A DNA stretch of 15,753 bases from Micractinium sp. NFX-FRZ (taxonomy: Eukaryota > Chlorophyta > Trebouxiophyceae > Chlorellales > Chlorellaceae): contig JAPTJF010000762.1 in assembly GCA_029339195.1 (NCBI GenBank), forward strand, positions 1 to 15,753. The letters run 5' to 3'. Within the stretch, counting starts at the first letter, position 1. Every line of letters begins with the position of its first letter. Positions 7,765 to 15,753 of this stretch are shown piece after piece. Under the pieces are notes generated by a model. It did no database searches and was not told where the DNA came from. It was given only the letters and a program-made list of their open reading frames with translations. The position numbers and the translations under genes were made by a program.

Positions 7765-10430
7765 ATGAACTGGGCGGCCATCGCGGCCTCCACCCCCGCG
7801 CCGGCGGCCCCTGCCGCCGACACGGGCGCCCCAAAGCCGCGCATAGCAGTGGTCGATGCAAACGCGCTCATCACGCAGCACGGCCTCCTCAACCTCGTCC
7901 GCTTTGCCGACAAATGTGTGACCACGCCAGAGGTGCTCAAGGAGGTGCGGGACAAGCAGTCACGTGCCACCATGGCGGCGCTGCCCTTCACGCTGGAGAC
8001 GCAGGAGCCGGCGGAGGAGTCGGTCAAGGCAGGTCAGTGGCGGTGGGCGGTGGGCTTGCTGGGGAGGGGCATCTTCTGTTGGTCTTATGTCAGGGGTCAA
8101 TGAACTGGGCATCGGAGCAGGTTTCGGCGAAGGCAGGTCAGTGAACTGGATGGAGCAGGGGCGTTATCTGTCAGTGGGCAGCGTTGATGTCAGTGGGCAG
8201 CTGGAGCTGGCGACAGGAGGCCTGGCTTGCTGGAGCTTAAGAGCAGGCAGAGGAGGCGGCTACGGCAGGTCGGTCTGTGCGGTGCAGTCTGTGCGCCAGG
8301 TAGCCGCCAGTGTGGCTGCTGCTGGCGGAGGCACGCCAGGAGCAGCGGGATCTGTGCGGTGTGTCATTCAGCAGCGTCAACACTGCCCCCCTGTGCCTGC
8401 AGTCGTCAAGTTTGCGCGGGCAACTGGAGACATCCACGCACTCTCCGCCGCTGATGTGCGCCTCATTGCGCTGGCACACGGGCTGGAGGTGGCAGCCCAT
8501 GGGGGCGGCCACCTGCGTGAGCTCCCAGAGCTGCCCATACAGCAGAAGAAGAAGGTGCACGACACCAAGCTAGTAAGCGAAGGGAGTGTTTACATAGAGG
8601 GGGGGACAGGTTGAGTGGGGAGGGGTGTGAGGGAGCTGCCGGAGCTGCCCATACAGCAGAGGAAGAAGGTGCACGACACACCAAGCTGGTGCATGGGGGA
8701 GGAGAGAATAGATGGGGAAAAGATGCGAGGAGGCCGGGGGAGAAGCGTGGATGTGCAAGCCGGCCGGCCACATGTGCAGAGGGGGAAGCAGGCAGGCAGG
8801 CCGGCTTGCTGTTCCAGTGCTTTGCGCTCACAGTGCAGGCAGCTGGGCTTCCCCGCCCCAGCTCCGGCCCAGCCCCCTGCCGCTTGCTCACATCCCCCCA
8901 CGCCTGCCTCCCCCTGCAGCTGCCCGGTTGGGGCGTGGAGGGCGGCGAGTGGGCTGAGATTGACCGCCTGAACGAAGAGGAGCTGGCGGCGGCCGAGGCG
9001 GCGCTTCTGGGCAGCGGGGGCGCTGACGTGGGTGCAGACGGTGCTGACGTGGCCAGCAAGATCGCCAGCCTGAGCCTGGACGACGCGGTTGCTGAGGCGG
9101 CTGCGGCGGCTGCGGCGGCAGGTGGAGAGGGACTGGAGGGAGAGCCGGAGTACAGTGAGGAGGAGAGCGAGGAGGATGAGGGGGAGTGGGAGACGGCGGC
9201 CAAGTCGCACGCCTCGGCGCGGCGGCAGAAGCGCAGGGTGAGCGGGCGGGCGGGCGGGCAGGGGAGCTCGACCGTTGGAGGCCGGGGTCGGGCGCTTGCT
9301 GACAGCGTGGGTGAATGCAGGCTGCATGTGGTTGATCGCTAGCTTGCCGCCTGCATGCCTCTTTACATGATGCCAGACGCTTGCTGGAGGGGGGGGAGGC
9401 AGCACAAGACGCTTGCCGGAAGGGGCGAGGCAGTACAAGTGAGGCAGCACTCAGCACCCCTGCTGCCCAGCTGCGCCCTTCCCTTAACATGCATGCTTGC
9501 TTGCTGCTCTCTGGCTGGCGCCCGCTGCTCCTCGCAGGACGCACGCAAGGCAGCGTGGCAGGCGCGAACGGCTGCTGCGGCTGCGGCTGCAGCGGCGGCG
9601 GCGGCGGCGGAAGGGCAGCAGCAGCAAGACGTGGCAGCTGCTGCCGCGGCTGCAGCAGCAGCGGCAGAGGAGGCGGGGGAGTTTGATTCTGAGGAGGGCA
9701 GTGACGAGGAGGAGCATGATGCTTGCTCTCTGGCCAGCGATGACGAGGCGACAGCGACCACAGCAGCGCCTGCTGCGGCAGCGGCCGGCGAGGGCGGGGA
9801 GCAGCCGGCGGCGGGTGAGGGGCAGCAGCAGGAGGAGCAGCAGTTTGAGAGCACTGTGTGCATCATCACGGCAGATTTCGCCATGCAAAACGTGATCATG
9901 CAGGCAAGTGACAGCCCGCTGCTTGGAAAGCGGCGTTATGGGGTGCCTAGGAAGCGGTTCGTGCCATGCGCTGCAACCGATGCAGAGAGTGTGTTTGAGG
10001 GTTTTGTGGCGGCCTCGCCCTGATCCTCTCCACCCCTGTCTGTTCTCGGCCCCTCACCCATGCGCACGCACTCGCACCGCCCCTCCTCCCTGTGTCCACC
10101 CCATCCTCTTTACGCCGCCAAAGCCAGCAAGGCGCGCGCGCCCCTCTTTCCAGTGCACACCAACCCTGCCTCTGACTGCCATCTTCCTCGCCCTGCCCCC
10201 TCCCCACAGATGGGCCTACGCCTGGTCACGCCCGACGGCCGCCGCATCACCCGCCTGTCCCGCTGGGTGCTGCGCTGCGCCGCCTGCTTCCTGGTCACAA
10301 AGGAGATGGGCAGGCTCTTCTGCCCCCGCTGCGGCAATGCGACACTCGACAAAGTGCAGGTGGGGGGCTCACTGCTTGCCTTGTGGGTGGGCGATGAGCA
10401 GGGGCCACCTGATGCACGCATGCTGCGTAG

Positions 10431-10461
<31 letters not shown>

Positions 10462-11776
10462 AGCCTCCGTCATCTCGCTCCCATCTTGCCGCACCCGCTG
10501 GCCTAGCGTTCGCCCTGCTGGCGCTCCGCCCCCGCCTCCCTGCTTTCCTTTGCCGCTGTAGCTGGTGATGGCGGTACGGGGCCAGACGGTTCTGAGCGGT
10601 ACAGTTCCCTGTACTCATCCTGCCTGCCCGCCCCTTCCTCCCGCTTGACTCCCTCCGCAGCTGGTGGTGGGGCCGGACGGCTCTGAGCAGTACGGCGTGA
10701 AGCGCAAGCACATCCTGAAGGGCACGCGCTTCTCGCTGCCCAAGCCCAGGGTGGGCGGGGTGGGGTGGCCGGCTGCGGGGTGTGTTACACAGGGCAGGGT
10801 GGGCAGAAAGGCGGGGTGGGCGGCCGCAGACGGGGGAATGCTGGTGCTGCTGTATGCGTCTCGAGCACCAGTTGGTCTGCCATGCCCGCGCTCCTTGCTT
10901 TCACCTTCTAAACACCCATTGTTTGCCGGGCTCCGCTTTAAAACGGAGGCAGCAACCATAATCTAATCCTGCGTGAGCACCCGCTGCTGGCCAGAACGCA
11001 CCCCATTTGCCCTTGCAACCTTTGCATCTAAGAGCTGCTTTTTCGTGTGGTTGTGTTGTTGCAGGGCGGCCGCCACCGCGACCTGATCCTGCGTGAGGAC
11101 CAGCTGCTGGCCAAGGCGCACCGGCTGCGCAAGAAGAAGGAGAAGGAGGAGCTGGACCCCTTTGCCCCCGAGTACGGGGAGGACACGTGGCACCAGGTGG
11201 GTGCGAGGTGGCAGCAGTGCCACGTCAGCAGGGGTGTGTGTTGGAAGAAAGGGGAAGGGAGGCCCCTGAGTACGGGGAGGACACGTGGCACCAGGTGGGC
11301 TTCGGTTGGGTGAGGTGGCGGTGCCCGGTTAGCGGGGGGGTGGTTGGAAGAAAGGAGAACCAGGTGCCCCCTGATCTCGGAGAAAACATGTGGCACCAGG
11401 TGGGTGCGAGGTGGCGGTGCCAGGTCAGCAGGGGTGTGTGTTGGAAGAAAGGGGAAGGGAGGCCCCTGAGTATGGCAGGACGGGTGGCACCAGGTGGGCT
11501 GTCCTCACTGCTTTTTAATCTGCAAGCGTGGCTCGGGTCCATGACATAGGGCCGGGTCGCATTGTACAGGAGTGCCAACACGCGGCATCGAGGGAGCCAA
11601 CAGGGGTGAGGTGGCGCCAGGTCAGCACGGCGCCAACCAGCAGCTGACTCCCTCCCTCCTTCCTGCAGGCTGCGGGGCTGCACTATGGGAACAAGGGGGC
11701 GGCGGCGCTGCTGGCGGGGTGGAAGAACAATCCCAACGAGCGCAAGCACATTGCCACCAACCGGCGGCGCAAGTAG
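7765..11776 (+). CDS. NOB1: NOB1, PIN-domain endonuclease for 18S rRNA 3'-end maturation, 8 exons, 533 aa
   Basis: In eukaryotes NOB1 rides on the pre-40S particle and cuts site D of 20S pre-rRNA in the cytoplasm. Exons: 7765-8032, 8403-8572, 8920-9237, 9538-9903, 10210-10359, 10661-10750, 11065-11196, 11669-11776; phases all agree. The PIN domain (residues 25-125) has VVDANALI with catalytic D31, TTPEVLKEV with acidic E55/E60, and SAADVRLIALAHGLE with D107. Residues 225-370 are a low-complexity Ala/Glu/Gln-rich insert with two poly-Ala runs. STVCIITADFAMQNVIMQ-MGLRLVTPDG leads into a zinc ribbon with cysteines 397, 400, 412 and 415 (RCAACF...CPRCGN). The C-terminus has GTRFSLPKPRGGRH, a basic KKKEKEE patch, FAPEYGEDTW and the family-typical end NRRRK. 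Length lies between yeast (459 aa) and larger plant forms. Intron 4 starts with GC (CAG|GCAAGT). The ATG at 7765 (MNWAAIAAS) gives the usual spacing to the PIN domain; in-frame ATGs at 7618-7684 are open but look like 5' UTR. Confidence 0.95.
8112..8143 (+). repeat. Copy of the NOB1 exon 1 donor, inside intron 1
   Basis: GGAGCAGGTTTCGGCGAAGGCAGGTCAGTG repeats the exon 1 end and donor at 8012-8039 (GGAGGAGTCGGTCAAGGCAG|GTCAGTG) with a 3-nt insertion. The donor AAGGCAGGTCAGTG is exact, so a second full-strength GT lies at 8137, 104 nt downstream of the one used. Confidence 0.85.
8626..8692 (+). repeat. Copy of the NOB1 exon 2 tail, inside intron 2
   Basis: This segment repeats 8515-8578 at an offset of 114 bp with few changes (ELPELPIQQRKKVHDT against ELPELPIQQKKKVHDT), then carries a 2-nt insertion after GACA and a changed donor (CTGGTGCAT instead of CTAGTAAGC). 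The insertion would shift the frame if the copy were spliced in. It is the best-preserved exon copy in this gene. Confidence 0.92.
9375..9437 (+). repeat. Imperfect 32-bp tandem repeat in NOB1 intron 3
   Basis: AGACGCTTGCTGGAGG...GAGGCAGCACA is followed at about 9407 by AGACGCTTGCCGGAAGGGGCGAGGCAGTACA. The unit faintly resembles the start of exon 4 (GACGCACGCAAGGCAGCG), but too weakly to call it an exon copy. Confidence 0.7.
10562..10607 (+). repeat. Copy of the NOB1 exon 6 start and acceptor, inside intron 5
   Basis: GCTGTAG|CTGGTGATGGCGGTACGGGGCCAGACGG... repeats the true acceptor and exon 6 start at 10655-10700 (CCGCAG|CTGGTGGTGGGGCCGGACGGCTCTGAGC) with a 7-nt extra stretch. It retains an AG and a pyrimidine-rich lead, so it could act as a decoy acceptor 99 nt upstream; the insertion puts the coding frame out. 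Confidence 0.8.
10955..11008 (+). repeat. Copy of NOB1 exon 7 interior, inside intron 6
   Basis: TAATCCTGCGTGAGCACCCGCTGCTGGCCAGAACGCACC matches exon 7 at about 11083-11122 (TGATCCTGCGTGAGGACCAGCTGCTGGCCAAGGCGCACC). The following CCCATTTGCCC matches exon sequence further on (CCCCTTTGCCC near 11156), so the copy has an internal deletion. It contains a stop and cannot be coding. Confidence 0.85.
11165..11506 (+). repeat. Four-fold tandem array of the NOB1 exon 7 donor
   Basis: The exon 7 end plus about 65 nt of intron 7 is repeated. GGCACCAG|GTGGG occurs with GT at 11197, 11295, 11400 and 11494 (spacing 98, 105 and 94). Copies 2 and 4 are preceded by versions of GAGTACGGGGAGGACACGTG, and copy 3 by a more diverged one. 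The first is taken as the working donor because it directly continues the coding frame to exon 8 (DTWHQ-AAGLHYGNKG); reading through gives a stop near 11311. Confidence 0.93.
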
Positions 11777-11953
11777 AGCAAGCAGACCGGCAGCAGCCGG
11801 CGGGTTGGGAGACGGTGCCCCAGCAGCGACTCAGCTTTGCCTGCGCCGGAGGCGCTGTGGTAGCGAGGGCAGCAGCGGCGGCGTACCATGCAGGTTGATG
11901 TGCCAGCAGGGCAACTGCCTGCTAGCTTGCGTGCTGCCTACGTGCTTGAGCAT

Positions 11954-11975
11954 TGTAAACGCTCGCTTGTTGTAA
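11954..11975 (+). promoter_or_regulatory. Putative poly(A) signals (TGTAA, two copies) of NOB1
   Basis: TGTAA occurs at 11954-11958 and 11971-11975, about 180-200 nt after the NOB1 stop codon. TGTAA is the established chlorophyte polyadenylation signal, normally 10-20 nt before the cleavage site. Confidence 0.6.
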
Positions 11976-12463
11976 GCTGCTGCCATCGATGAGGTGCAAG
12001 CGTGCATTTCAAGCACCCCCAGCCGCAAAGGAACGCGCGGTGGTGCACCTGGGGCTGCCCCTCTGGTAGCAGCGGGCCTACGACTCGCATCACGAGATGC
12101 ATCTCAGGGCAAAGCCGTGGGACTCGCAGGTGCAACTTGCGATGAGGGCTTCTTGTCGAGATATGTGACCCTCTCCTGCTGCTGAACAGAGTGCCAGCAG
12201 GGGTGCCAGGCGGGGTGGAACCAGTGGTGCAGGGAGCGCGATTCCGTGGAAGACAGTACAAAAAAATGTCCCAAGTTCAGCGCCCAAGTGGGGGCTCGGA
12301 GGGGGCGGTTTCTGCTGATGACCTGGCACCAGAAGGCAGGCGTGGCGTGGTAAGCAGCTGACCTCATTGGTGGCTACGGCTGGCGGGGCAGCATTACGGT
12401 CCTTGTGTCAACAGGCGCACAGGCGCCCACCCTCAACAATTCAAGTCCCTGTTGCAAAAGCTT

Positions 12464-12468
12464 TTACA
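12464..12468 (-). promoter_or_regulatory. Putative poly(A) signal (TGTAA) of the superoxide dismutase gene
   Basis: TTACA on the plus strand gives TGTAA on the minus strand, 461 nt beyond the dismutase stop. This implies a 3' UTR of about 480 nt, ordinary for green algae. It does not overlap the NOB1 signals. Confidence 0.45.
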
Positions 12469-12928
12469 ATGCATCATCTCACATAAGTGCACGTGGGGAA
12501 GGAAGATCCGATAAAAATGGTCTCAGATAAGCAGTGGCATCAATGGCTGGGATCAATGGCAGAGGGGAAACTGAGTAATTTGTTTTCTGAGAGGCGGAGA
12601 TAATCTTTCGGCTGTGGCACAAATGCACGCTACAGTGGGGGGTGAGGTGAAGGGTACTGAGGCCGTGGGAGGAGGGGTCAAAAAAAATTATTAGAAGTGG
12701 CGTGTGCCAGGCCAAAGCGGGGGGCTGCGCCCCACCTTGCTCTCACCATTGCCAGCGCCCGACACGCCCCGCTGTGTGCGGGCATGGGGCGAGGGGCGAG
12801 GGGGTGCCCAGCCAGGCCCGCACCACGGCCATGCCGCCGCCCCCTTGCTGCACACGCCACTCTCAAGGGCATGTGCTGCCCGGGAGGGCTGGTCCAGAGG
12901 CTGATGATAATATATATAATAAATAAGC

Positions 12929-15294
12929 TTAGGTGCTGATGCGGGGGGCCCAAGGGGAGGTGTCCAGGTTGAGGGGGTCAAAGAACTTGTACTTGCCGTT
13001 GACCGCCCTGGCGTACACCTGGCTCACCCCCTTCCAGTTGATGACGCCGTAGAAGCCGGACACGTAGTCAGGGCGCTTGTTCTGGTACTTCTGCAGGCGG
13101 TTGGAAGAGGTGGGGAGCAGAAGGGAGTGAGCCTCTGAAGCAAGCGCGCCGGGTGAGGGAAGCGGGCAGTCGGGCCGCTTGTTCTGGTGCTTGTGCCATG
13201 CATGCAGCCAGGCCAACAGTGCAGGCAAGGGGCGACCAACAGGTTGGGCAGGCAGGAGAGGCAGAGCTGCAGAGCAATTCGGCAGCAAGAGCGGTGCAAA
13301 GAACAGCATGCTGTGCTGCCACATGAGCAGCATGAGGCTGCAGCAGGAGCAGTACTGTGCTAGTACTACAGGTGGGTACGCTGTGTGCGCCAGCAAAAGC
13401 CGCCTGCTGGGAACTCAGTGCGGCCCCTAACCCAACCCAATCTCAAGACCCGCGTGCCTCCCGCCCATGCTTACCAGGTAGTAAGCGTGCTCCCTGCAGG
13501 CGGGGGAGGGATCCATGGGATGTGTGTGTTTGAGGGAGGCAGGTCAGCATGGTGTGCAGCACAATGCAGGGGGGGCCTCTGAGGCAGAGCTGGTGGTGCC
13601 CGGCTGGCGCCAGGCGGGCTGGCTGGCTGGCCGGCCATCGGCCTACGCTAGGCTGGCGCCCCGGAAGCACCCCCAGCGCAGCCTAGCCTGGAAATGCAGC
13701 TGTTCACATCACTGAGAGGGAATGCCAGCGGATGCAGGATGCTCCTGGGCCGTGCCAGCCCGCCAGCACGGCGGCAGCTGCCCCGCTGCCCCTTGCTGTT
13801 GGGTGGCACGGTCTGATTTCCACAAACAGAGTGCAACACGTACCCCTTGGAACAGCAGGGGGCTGCCAGGATTGCCAGGGGGCTGCCAGGAAGCTGCCAG
13901 GAAGCACAGCGGGCCCCACTCACCACACATCCAGGCCCAGGATGGGGAAGCCCCGGGTGGCAGCGACGCCCATCAGAGGGTTGTCCTGCAGCAGGGGCAG
14001 AAGATGGTGGCAATGAGAAGATGGTTGCGAGCTGCAGCAGGGGGCAGGAGGACAGCTGGCGGGGCTGCGCGCAGCCTCCACAGCTGAGAGGCACCCATTG
14101 ATTGCCCCTTGCTCTGTGCCGCGCGCTTGAACCATGACATGCTTGTGAACGCCAATCGTCGGCGCTTTCCGCGGCCAGGGGGCATGCAAGGCTTGCCTGG
14201 TTGGGGGTGGTGGTGATGACCAGGCTGCCGCCGGTGCGGCTGGGGACGTAGACCAGCCAGGCCCAGCCGCTGCCAAACACGCCGGTGGCAGCGGTGGTGA
14301 AGGCCTCCTGGAAGGCGGGGTAGCTGCCGAAAGACTTGACGATGGCTTTCTTCAGGTGGCGAGACGAGTGAGTGGCGAAGGTCTGCATACGTGGGACGTG
14401 CGGGTGGGGTGAGTAACAAGGGCCCGGGGCGGGGGATGTACGGTGGGGAGGCGAGGAGGCAGCGGGGGCCCAGCAGGTGCAGCAGGGCACAGGGCTGGGG
14501 GACAAGAGAGGGAGGCAGGTGGGGGCGTGAAAGCGACTAGGACACAACAATGGGCCAGCAAGCGCAGGCCGGGAAGGCGTACATGCTGCACGTGCAGCGG
14601 AAGCAGGGCGTGAGAGGGCGCAGCCCTTGCCCCCCTGCCCGGGAGCATGTCAGGTGCTGTACACTGCAGCGCGTTATGCTCGCCTGGGCCTAACGCCCCA
14701 ATCCCTGCACAGGCTGCCACCGTCCCCCTGCGCACACCTGTGTGCCCCAGGGTGCCAGGTTGTGGAGGAAGAAGAGGGCATGGTTCCAAAGGCCGCCGGC
14801 GTTGTTGCGGATCTGAGGCGGGGCGCAGGGCAGGGGAGAGGTGCTGGTGAGCTTGCAGCGGGTACCAATAGTGAGGGGATAGGTGTACGGGCTGAGGGAG
14901 TGCTTGCAGTGATGGGGGGGAATGCCACTGGGTGGGGAGGATGGGGGGCGGGAGAGTCACAGAGTGGGTTGCCGGGCAGGGAGGCCCAGGTGCATGGCGC
15001 GGGGGCTGAGGCGAGGGGTGCCGGGTCCGGCCCCTGCACTGGCCCGGCCCGGCCGCCGGCGGCAGCCCGGGATGGCCACTGGCAGGGGCGCCCCACACGC
15101 TGCACCACCGTGACATGTTAGCACCGCTGCCCCCGCCTTGACAACGCGTGCCACACACCGCAGTCTCGCAGGTCGTGTTCTTGATTTGCTTGCGGCCCAC
15201 GCTGGATACCATGGCGTGCAGGGACAGCTTCCTGAGCGGCCTGCACACTCCCAGCAGCGCATCGTTCAGCCGGGTGGCCGCCGTCTGGGTGTGC
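12929..15294 (-). CDS. Superoxide dismutase, Fe/Mn family, manganese type (3' six exons, 5' partial)
   Basis: Converts superoxide to oxygen and hydrogen peroxide. Exons in coding order: 15294-15159, 14812-14738, 14382-14197, 13985-13924, 13493-13475, 13090-12929; phases are consistent and give 213 residues. Metal ligands visible are the His of LWNHALFF and the Asp and His of LGLDVWEHAYYL; the first ligand (IHH region) lies in an exon beyond the right edge. RNNAGGLWNH has Gly where iron enzymes have Gln, and TTTPNQDNPLMG carries the Gln typical of manganese enzymes, so Mn specificity is likely. FGSGWAWLVYV, KYQNKRPDYV and VINW are family-standard. The C-terminus runs about 20 residues past the bacterial end. 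Intron 3 begins with GC (CAG|GCAAGC) exactly after that Gln. Exon 5 is only 19 nt. In the first exon seen, TQTAATRLNDALLG aligns with QTYVNNANAAL-type sequence but lacks the gateway Tyr, so its 5' border is the weakest part. Organelle targeting cannot be judged without the start. Confidence 0.9.
13166..13196 (-). repeat. Copy of the dismutase last-exon start, inside intron 5
   Basis: 26 of 31 positions match 13064-13094, which spans the acceptor and start of the last exon (KYQNKRPDY against KHQNKRPDC), at an offset of 102 bp. The copy has lost the AG acceptor (GCACAAG in place of CTGCAG). Confidence 0.88.
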
Positions 15295-15691
15295 CTGCAC
15301 AAGGGCGGTGGGCGGGTGGCGGCAGGCGGCATGTGGGCGAGCCATGTGAGGGTGGGGAGTGGCGCTGGTGCGCCCGCAAAGGGTTGGTGCGGGCGCGTGA
15401 GCGGGGGGTGGGCAGGTCAGCAGGTACTGCAGGCAAGATGAGCAGGTACTGCAGGCGAGGCGTGTGGCCGGCGGGTGGCCGCAGAAGGTGAGGCGCGGCA
15501 GCTGGCGGCAGCCGCAGGCGGCGGTAAGTGCGGGAAACCCCATCGCCAGGAGCACTGACAAGGCTTTCCAGGGCGGAAGGGTTCCGCCATTCAACGCCAA
15601 CGTGCAGTGCCAACCGCCTCCTTCAAATCAAATTAGACGGGCGTGTGGCGGCGGCGCGGCGGCGTGCGCACGACGGGGGCGGCCAGCAGCA

Positions 15692-15693
<2 letters not shown>
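15295..15693 (-). other. Upstream intron/5' region of superoxide dismutase
   Basis: About 400 nt upstream of the first dismutase exon seen. It shows no match to the expected N-terminal motifs (LPYAYDALEP, IHHxKHH). A short direct repeat, AGCAGGTACTGCAGGC, lies at about 15419 and 15441. I treat it as intron; an unrecognised leader exon cannot be excluded. Confidence 0.45.

Positions 15694-15749
<56 letters not shown>
15694..15749. repeat. 56-nt poly-C tract
   Basis: An unbroken run of C follows GC-rich sequence and is followed by TCCT at the window end. It may be a true homopolymer (poly-G on the dismutase sense strand, able to form a G-quadruplex) or an assembly artefact at a contig edge. 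Confidence 0.9.
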
Positions 15750-15752
<3 letters not shown>

Positions 15753-15753
15753 T

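Larger units (their letters stand above)
11777..12928. other. Convergent 3' region between NOB1 and superoxide dismutase
   Basis: About 1.15 kb lies between two facing stop codons. The left part holds two TGTAA motifs for NOB1, and the middle holds one on the minus strand for the dismutase. An AT-rich run (12904-12928) directly follows the dismutase stop. Overlapping open frames here have no recognisable protein motif, and I see no RNA gene. Confidence 0.6.

Noticed and set aside
8463..9203. Long Ser/Pro/Ala-rich open frame antisense to NOB1
   Set aside because: It mirrors NOB1 exons 2-3 and intron 2, is of low complexity and has no motif.
9904..10000. Possible copy of the NOB1 exon 4 donor near 9955-9992 in intron 4
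   Set aside because: Similarity (TTCG-CCATGC-AAC-GAT-GCAG) needs several gaps and could be chance, so it was not listed as a feature.
15630..15693. Short minus-strand frame GLLLAAPVVRTPPRRRHTPV ending in TAA as a possible dismutase leader
   Set aside because: It has no start codon in the window and ends at a stop without joining the next exon in phase; too short to support.
1..15753. tRNA, rRNA or transposase genes
   Set aside because: Reading both strands showed no cloverleaf with tRNA A/B boxes, no rRNA-like sequence and no recognisable transposase, integrase or reverse-transcriptase motif.

Overview
The window looks like nuclear DNA of a green alga (Chlorophyta; Chlorophyceae or Trebouxiophyceae cannot be separated here). 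Evidence: very GC-rich sequence, three genes cut by many short introns (about 175-430 nt) with CAG|GT junctions and CTGCAG acceptors, Ala/Gln-rich low-complexity coding stretches, a plastid-transit-like N-terminus on a carotenoid enzyme, and TGTAA motifs (the chlorophyte poly(A) signal) after two genes. There are no bacterial operon features, RNA genes, CRISPR arrays or transposon ORFs that I can support. I rebuilt the gene models by hand from protein motifs, splice consensus and reading-phase continuity.

Layout: (1) 1-582 is intron or flank of a partial gene on the minus strand, with a double hairpin (61-110) and a 35-bp minisatellite (357-566). (2) 583-985, minus: first coding exon of a second, tandem carotenoid-oxygenase gene; the rest lies off the left edge or is lost. 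(3) 1570-7224, minus: a complete 16-exon carotenoid cleavage oxygenase (618 aa) with all four iron-binding histidines. (4) 7225-7764: 540-bp divergent promoter region. (5) 7765-11776, plus: 8-exon NOB1 (533 aa), the PIN-domain endonuclease that finishes the 3' end of 18S rRNA. (6) 11777-12928: convergent 3' region. (7) 12929-15294, minus: the last six exons (213 codons) of a manganese-type superoxide dismutase; its 5' exons lie beyond the right edge, which ends in a 56-nt poly-C run.

The genes do not form a pathway. Carotenoid cleavage and superoxide removal are both plausibly organellar, while NOB1 is a housekeeping ribosome-assembly factor.

The most unusual signal is in the introns. About ten of the 27 introns modelled contain a decayed or perfect copy of the adjacent exon-intron junction, usually about 40-125 bp away. 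Examples are a four-fold donor array in NOB1 intron 7, a perfect 42-bp donor duplication in oxygenase intron 6, and copies on both sides of oxygenase exon 4. In addition, five of 27 introns use GC-AG instead of GT-AG borders, always after CAG. Together these suggest introns gained or expanded by local tandem duplication in this lineage.
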